NCBI GenBank assembly: GCA_003427395.1
Contig: BFEA01000601.1
Span: 700,882-723,114, forward strand
Direction of reading: 5' to 3'
DNA length: 22,233 bases
Source: Chara braunii
Lineage: Eukaryota > Streptophyta > Charophyceae > Charales > Characeae
The notes beneath the pieces were generated by a model, which was not told the DNA's origin, did no database searches, and worked only from the letters and a program-made list of their open reading frames with translations. Both the position numbers and the translations under genes were made by a program. Shown here piece after piece: positions 17,425 to 22,233 of this stretch; the first letter of the stretch is position 1; every line of letters starts with the position of its first letter.

Positions 17425-17651
17425 CAGTTGTGGCCTTCCCATGCTCTTGGGAGTCTCCGTTTGCCTCTCCCTCTTCCAAACGGTAGACCCCCATACTCCG
17501 ATTTTCTCCCGGAGGCCTATTTTTCTCGTGGAGTCCCTTCGGACTCCATTTTCTTAGAGGGAGGCAAATCCGAGATTTTTCGGGTTGATCCCATGCCTCC
17601 CGCTACTTGTTTCTTTACTTTTTATTTTTCTTTTGTCCTTCCTTCTTGCTC

Positions 17652-17673
17652 CCACTAGCGCTCGCACTAGTGG
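17652..17673. other. CACTAG-type palindrome, right LTR copy 2
   Basis: CCACTAGCGC (17652-17661), TC, GCACTAGTGG (17664-17673). One mismatched pair in the arms. Equivalent of 5579-5600. Confidence 0.65.
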
Positions 17674-17785
17674 TGCAAATATTTTTGGCCGTCACGGTGC
17701 AACTTGCTTTAGTTATTTGCACCACGTGCCGCGCCATCATTTTTCCTTGGGACGTCATAAGTCCTCGCCACTTGTTCCGCACTAG

Positions 17786-17990
17786 TCCCCGACACTAGTC
17801 CCGCTAGCGGTCCCGCTGGTACTTGCCCCGCCGGTGGTCCCACCGACACTTGTCTCGCCTGTGGCCCCACCGGTACTTGTCCCGTTGGTGGTCCCGCCGG
17901 GACTTGTCCCGATACCGCATCTTTTACTTAGTCCCATGTCGTCCCCGACACTTTGTCCCGCCAGTGGCCCCCGACACTTTGTCATTTTTC
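17786..17990 (+). repeat. Short irregular GTCCC/GGTAC repeats (right LTR)
   Basis: Irregular units of roughly 20-30 bp built from CCCGCYGGT, GGTCCC and ACTTGTCCCG. They occupy the place of the 51-bp array at 5798-6165. The two LTRs expanded different sub-units of the same seed. Confidence 0.6.
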
Positions 17991-18379
17991 TGCCTTATGG
18001 CGGCCTCCTTCCCTCATCCTTCTCGTGTCCCGTACACCGTCTGTCCTCCCCAAACGCGGGTTCTTACTTGGCCTAGGACCCCTTGGTCTTCTTGATGTTG
18101 CATTCCGGTGACCCCCTTCGTCCGGGCTACGTCTTCATGCGCCGGAACCTTACTAGTCACCTTTTCCCTTCCTCCTTCTTTGCGGCGCGCGCCCCACGAC
18201 TTTACTTTTCTTGGCAGTCCCTCTCCTTTTCCAGGGAAGCGGCCGCTTTGACTATTTTATTGCGGTCCCTTGCCACTTGCCCTGCCGCTACTCCTTTTCA
18301 TGGTTCCGTGACCCCGACACCCCGGACAGCCTCCATGCCCCCTGATACCACTGCTTGAACACTTCCCGTCCTTCTTACC

Positions 18380-18435
18380 GCCGGTTTTCTCTGTTGTGCA
18401 CAAATCTGCCGGTTTTCTCTGTTGTGCACAAATCT
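18380..18435 (+). repeat. 28-bp perfect tandem duplication near LTR end
   Basis: Two identical 28-bp units start at 18380 and 18408. Each contains the palindrome TTGTGCACAA. The left LTR has one related copy (near 6490-6515). Confidence 0.9.
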
Positions 18436-18490
18436 GCCATATACAGTCTCTCGAGTGACGGGATGTTATTCGGGACCCACTAGTCCCGAC

Positions 18491-18775
18491 GCATTCCCCC
18501 CATTGATTCACAATGTCTTCATCACGCAACAATCCATGGTCAATAGGGATTTCGGAGTGGTAGACAGATGAGAAGAGGGGGTTGGGTGAGACGGGTAGTT
18601 AGCTTGCCAGGGTTCTTTTTGTCCTTTCCCACTCCTTTCTCATGGTTTCCCTTAGTTTTTCGCCCCTTGGGGTGGAGGAGGGTATGGGGAGTCAAAGGAT
18701 TTTTTCGGCTTCTCTTTTCTCATCTCATGCCGGCCAGATTTATTTTCGGTTACCATCATTCTCAACACCCCTTTC
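18491..18775. other. Right flank of the element, no gene
   Basis: This begins where LTR similarity ends. It has no repeat of its own and no recognised gene. A long open frame starting at 18568 on the + strand runs through here and the 47-bp array (see findings). Confidence 0.4.
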
Positions 18776-19055
18776 GTTTGGGTTCTTCGGTCCGTGCAAT
18801 CCATGTTTTCAATTCCCTCTTTCCTGTAGGTCCTTCGGCCCGTGCAATCCATGTTTTCAATACTTCTTTCCGTCGGGTCCTTCGGCCCGTGCAATCCATG
18901 TTTTCAATACCTCTTTCCTTCGGGTTCTTTGATCCGTGCAATCAATGTTTTCAATACCTCTTTCCTTCGGGTCCTTCGGCTCGTGCAATCCATGTTTTCA
19001 ATACTTCTTTCCTTCGGGTCCTTCGGCCCGTGCAATCCATGTTTTCAATACTTGT
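18776..19055 (+). repeat. 47-bp minisatellite, about six units
   Basis: GTGCAATCCATGTTTTCAAT or a close variant begins at 18794, 18842, 18889, 18936, 18983 and 19030. Spacings are 48, then 47 four times. Each unit also holds TTCGGGTCCTTCGG. The period is not a multiple of three, so the three frames show the same peptide words in rotation; this argues against coding. Confidence 0.92.
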
Positions 19056-20040
19056 CTCAGGCCCATGCAAAGCCAATTACACAAGTCTTTTCATGCATTT
19101 TTCATTGGTAGATGACACACCTTCCCCCACTCAAAACGAGATGTCCCCATCGCGCGACTGGTTCTCACTCGGAGGTACGCAGACCTTTGGTTCGCCGACC
19201 GCTGTCAAGGACACAAGCCCATCCGCTTCACAAGGGAAGAGTGATCAGTTCCTCCCCAACGGGTGGCGCCTCATCCTCCTACTCGATCCGACATTTTACT
19301 ATTACATGGCGAGCACAAATATTGAGGTTCCTCCTCACATCTGGCAGGCAGGTCCAGTCCAAGCCTTAGGGCCTCGTCTATCCGTAAGAGCTTCCCTCAC
19401 GAATCGTTCCTCCCGAGTGGTAATTTTTGAATCCGTCCTCTTCCTTTCAAGAGAGCTGGACTCTCTATTAGTTCGCGAGTGAAGTTACGAAGACCTCGCA
19501 ATTACTCCCGAAACGGTTGTAATGTTCCGGCGAGGCAGTGTCAATGTCTCGTGGTGGTGGCGGACTCCACCCGATACCTCGCCCGGCCCCTTCCCTTGGA
19601 CAGTGCTGCCCAACTTAGTGCGGGCAGCCGAGGTCCGACGCAAACGGCCATGCCACCCCTCTATGGTATGGCGTGTGGTTGGAGAGTAGTATAGGAGACT
19701 AGAATAAGAATAACCCTCTCGCCCATTTGGTTCTCTCACCCTTTGACGTTTAGGCTCTCAGCATGAGACACAATTTGAACTCCCCGACTAGAGCTCATTG
19801 TCGGGGTTAGTTCCAGACGGCCCGCACCGATCCAAGGGATATGTGCCTTGGTCCTTTAACCCTCATCCCCTTGTAAGAGGAACAGGTCGCGCTGAGACTT
19901 TTCCCTTTAAAGGATAAAGTTCTTGAGGTCGCGGCGCAAGCACCGGTACCCCCTCTTGCTGAGGCCAAGGACTAGAAAAAGATAAATTCATTTCAATGTT
20001 ATTTTCAAGTTCATTTCAAGTTGCCTAGGGTCCCCTGTTT
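19056..20040 (+). other. No recognised gene; long nearly open frame
   Basis: Frame 1 on + is open from 18568 to TGA 19480-19482, then again to about 19690. The part from about 19090 on is outside the minisatellite. It reads as ordinary mixed protein sequence (for example PNGWRLILLLDPTFYYYMAS) but matches no family I know. Below 19700 I see only scattered stops and a CCTTTAAAGG palindrome near 19905. I would not call a gene here without transcript or homology evidence. Confidence 0.3.
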
Positions 20041-20065
20041 ATGCAATGCAATTTACAATGCCCAT

Positions 20066-20262
20066 TCCAATTCCAATGCTCAATCCAATTCAAATGCTCA
20101 ATCCAATTCCAATGCTCAATCCAATTCCAAGGCTCAATCCAATATCTCTTCCAATGCTGAGTCCAATATCTTCTCCAAAACTGAGTCCAATACCTTTTCC
20201 AAAGCTGAGTCCAATATCTTTTTCAAAGGTGGCTCCAATATCTTTTCCAAAGCTCAGCTCTT
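20066..20262 (+). repeat. Linked 18-bp and 24-bp minisatellites
   Basis: The 18-bp unit AATGCTCAATCCAATTCC starts at 20075, 20093, 20111 and 20129. The array then changes to a 24-bp unit (core AAAGCTGAGTCCAATATC) with starts at 20153, 20177, 20201, 20225 and 20249. Both share CTSARTCCAAT, so the 24-bp form looks like an 18-bp unit with a six-base addition. Both periods are multiples of three, which keeps frames open; the Ser/Asn-rich frame at 20021-20359 is probably only a consequence. Confidence 0.9.
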
Positions 20263-20339
20263 CTCAATCTCATCCATCTCAAACAGTCATGCAATGGGAC
20301 CCCAGTGCCAATTCCAAAGAATGACCTTTGTCAGGGGTC

Positions 20340-20530
20340 ATTCCGAACAACCTGGTTAGGGTCATTCTTATCCATTTCAATGGGACAGCCTGGTTGGGGT
20401 CATCCTTATCCATTTCCATTGGACAACCTGGTTAAGGCCATCCTTATCCATTTCCATCGGACAGCCTGGTTAGGGTCATCCTTATCCATTTCCATTGGAC
20501 AGCCAGGTTAGGGCCGCCCTTACCCATTTC
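20340..20530 (+). repeat. 38-bp minisatellite, five units
   Basis: CCTGGTT or CCAGGTT recurs at 20351, 20389, 20427, 20465 and 20503, exactly 38 bp apart. Each is followed by GGTCATCCTTATCCATTTC or a variant and GGACAGCC. Confidence 0.93.
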
Positions 20531-21508
20531 AATGTTAGCGTCCGAAGGGGTGGGCCTCGAGGACACGGATCCTATCTCTGTCTCAGAGTTAAAAGGTGAT
20601 CATCTCTTTAACGTTTTATGCGTGCGCTTTTCATGCATACATACACCCGACTTAGCATCTAATGCTCGAGTTAAGGTTTGCAGCCCCAAGCAGCACTAGC
20701 CCGCCCGACCGTTCAACCATTGTGGAAGGTGTTTGCTCAATCAATGTTTCCTCTCTCTTTCTGACCTCTCATGCCCCTCATTGCTTATGAAACTGTTTTT
20801 GACCGGTTGGATTAGGTTCCTAGGGAAGAGGACTCTTCATGCCTCTTTACCCATAGGTCCCCTAACCTCTCACAGAGACTCATACCATGACTCATTCATC
20901 CCAAGATACTTATTTCACAAAACTTTTTTGCCATAGACTTTCTTCAATCTTGACAATTCCCATGCTCTTTCTCTTTCCCAAAACAGAGTCAATCATTCCC
21001 GGTTCCCATCTCATTATCATTGATCGTCATGTTTTCCAAAGGGGCGAGTGCTTATGCAAAGTAGCACTAGCTACCCAATCCCTGTTTACTTCCCTACTTC
21101 AAGGAGCAGTCCTGTTCGCGGCTTTTCATAAAGAAAAGGAGAAAATTCATGTGCAAGAATGACACCCCAGACTTGTCTCCTCTGGGTCCCCTTTTTCCTT
21201 TTTGCCTTTTCTAGACGTAGTCAGCCCTTCATAGCTCTAGTATCAAACTCATTGGTCCTCACGTCCTTCTAAAGAAGCAAGTACTTGTGCAAAGTACACT
21301 AGCTGCCTAGTCCTTAGTCATTTTTCGAATGAAAAACTGTCCCATTGTGGTCTATTCCCAAAACTTCAAATGCAAAGTTCCATATGACAGCTCTGCCTGC
21401 CCGGGTACCCATCCTCCCCATTCTCTAGCTATTCCCTGTTATGTCCGTTGTCCCCCTGTTGCTCAGTTGCCCTGTGTTGGCCTGCCTTCCGCGAGCGTCG
21501 ATTTCCCG
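20531..21508. other. No gene seen; one diverged direct repeat
   Basis: Mixed-composition DNA without a supported frame. A diverged direct repeat lies at about 21010-21095 and 21247-21330, roughly 235 bp apart. Both have GCRAGTRCTTRTGCAAAGTA followed by CACTAGCT. The first copy also forms an AGTGCT/AGCACT inverted pair. Confidence 0.4.
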
Positions 21509-21835
21509 CTAGATCCTTCTCTTCGTCCTTTGTAAATCAAGGAGTGCCCCTTCCGTGAAGAAGGTCGTCGGTGTTATGTCCTCTTCCCTGCTTAGCTTTT
21601 CTTGTGCCTTGATGACACACTCATACCGCATGATACTCATCCATTGATCAAACCAATTGCTACAAGATGGACCAAACTCCTTTATCCATTTGTCATTTTC
21701 ATCGTCCGGATCCTCATTCCTTATCCGTACTTCTTCAGTTGGTCTTGTGACCTCCTCGTCCTCCTCCCCGCTGCTGAGATCTATGATCTCGTTGGGCTCT
21801 TCCTCGTCCAACCTCTGCCTCTTCCTTGGGCTCAC
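21509..21835 (-). CDS. Hypothetical acidic protein with NLS- and SIM-like motifs, possibly partial
   Basis: A 108-codon frame read from GTG at 21835 to TAG at 21509-21511. It stays open upstream to a TAA at 21881-21883 inside the satellite, but no ATG exists in that interval, so a true start is missing; it may be an exon or a truncated gene. The product starts with a basic cluster (SPRKRQR), as in a nuclear-localisation signal. It is followed by NEIIDLSSGEEDEE, which matches the hydrophobic core plus acidic tail of SUMO-interacting motifs. A Trp-rich middle (DKWIKEFG, NWFDQWM) and a charged C-terminus follow. No catalytic domain is recognised. Composition is unlike the nearby repeats and codons look ordinary. 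It could be the start of gag of another element lying on the minus strand, or a host gene fragment. Confidence 0.4.
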   Translation of the reverse strand: MSPRKRQRLDEEEPNEIIDLSSGEEDEEVTRPTEEVRIRNEDPDDENDKWIKEFGPSCSNWFDQWMSIMRYECVIKAQEKLSREEDITPTTFFTEGALLDLQRTKRRI

Positions 21836-21852
21836 ATTCGCCCCCTTACTGA

Positions 21853-22233
21853 GTGTAGAGTGCTTGCATTGTCCATTTTTTTACTCCTATGTAAATCGCT
21901 ACTTTACCCCTTATGTGTGTGAGCTCAAATGTGTTGTTTTCTCACTTTGTCTTCATGTTTCACTTAATTCTTCACTTGGGATTAATTCACTACTTCAATC
22001 TTGGTCTGATCTAGTGTTTATGTAGTGTAGAGTGCTTGCATTGTCCATTTTTTCACTCCTATGTAAATCGTTACTTTTCCCCTTCAAGTTGTGGGTGTGA
22101 GCTTAAATGTGTTGTTTTCTCACTTTCATCGTTTCATCTGATTCTTCACTTGGGAGTAATTCGCTACTTCAATCTTGGTATAATCTAGTGTTTGTGTAGT
22201 GTAGAGTGCTTGCATTGTCCATTTTTCCACTCC
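21853..22233 (-). repeat. 172-bp satellite, inverted orientation, runs off edge
   Basis: Reverse complement of the 13308 array. GTAAATCG appears at 21891 and 22063 (172 bp apart), and the next CACTCC sits at the last bases of the window, 174 bp after its predecessor. It carries the same GAGCTCA and ATTGTCCATTTTT phrases. The left edge is abrupt: satellite stops at CTACACT (read on -) and unique DNA with the minus-strand frame begins. Confidence 0.92.

Larger units (their letters stand above)
1207..18490 (+). mobile_element. Giant degenerate Ty3/gypsy LTR retrotransposon
   Basis: Two similar direct repeats of about 5.2-5.4 kb flank a 6.7-kb internal region. Remnants of gag, aspartic protease, RT, RNase H and integrase occur in that order on the + strand; integrase after RNase H defines the Ty3/gypsy (Metaviridae-like) layout. 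Landmarks in the two LTRs sit at near-constant offset: 2718/14811, 3426/15520, 4951/17022 and 5133/17204. This argues for one LTR pair rather than two chance solo LTRs. Both copies end in GTCCCGAC (6578 and 18490), then diverge. I could not find a target-site duplication or an unambiguous TG start, because both LTRs begin within satellite DNA. Coding frames are heavily broken, so it cannot move on its own. No chromodomain is visible after integrase. Confidence 0.8.
13308..18490 (+). repeat. Right (3') LTR, about 5.2 kb
   Basis: Same order as the left LTR: 172-bp satellite, purine tract, LTR body, ~162-bp units, 182-bp duplication and terminal GGGAC/GTCCC hairpin. It lacks the T37 tract and most of the 51-bp expansion, and has an extra 28-bp duplication near its end. 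It begins about 600 bp after the integrase stop, as a 3' LTR should. A stretch of about 122 bp around 14560-14680 differs from the left LTR at about 17 places. Confidence 0.7.

Noticed and set aside
1190-18500. Target-site duplication flanking the element
   Set aside because: I could not find a convincing 4-6 bp direct repeat; the left boundary is blurred by satellite.
20021-20359. Ser/Asn-rich repeat protein
   Set aside because: Explained by the 18- and 24-bp arrays, both multiples of three; more than one frame is open.

Overview
This window looks like repeat-dense, gene-poor eukaryotic nuclear DNA. It is dominated by one very large, old and broken Ty3/gypsy LTR retrotransposon, surrounded by satellite and minisatellite arrays. 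No intact host gene, tRNA, rRNA, CRISPR array or bacterial-type operon is visible. The seven Ns in a homopolymer (14299-14349) point to a draft assembly. The organism is not decided by the sequence. The integrase style (a GPY/F tail, no visible chromodomain) and the repeat load would fit a large streptophyte-algal or plant genome, for example a charophyte, but this is a low-confidence guess.

Layout. 1-318 is a 53-bp minisatellite. 319-1206 has no gene but holds two clean inverted repeats. About 1207-6578 is the left long terminal repeat (LTR), and 6579-13307 is the internal region with gag, protease, reverse transcriptase, RNase H and integrase remnants in that order on the + strand. About 13308-18490 is the right LTR. 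The LTRs are unusually long (about 5.2-5.4 kb). Each starts with an array of a two-part satellite (about 91+81 bp, giving 172-173 bp), then a purine-only tract, then about 4 kb of pyrimidine-rich, hairpin-rich DNA. The two copies stay collinear at an offset of about 12.07-12.10 kb across several kilobases. In one 120-bp sample counted by eye they are about 86% identical, so the insertion is old.

The polyprotein is dead. I count eleven in-frame stops, about seven frame changes and one apparent deletion between RT and RNase H. Many catalytic residues remain readable: RT YIDD, the four RNase H acids, and the integrase HHCC and D,D-35-E residues.

Right of the element (18491-20540) lies a run of unrelated minisatellites (47, 18/24 and 38 bp), then about 1 kb with no recognisable gene. 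On the minus strand at 21509-21835 is an open frame with a basic nuclear-localisation-like start and a SUMO-interaction-like motif. It abuts a third array of the same 172-bp satellite in inverted orientation, which runs off the right edge.
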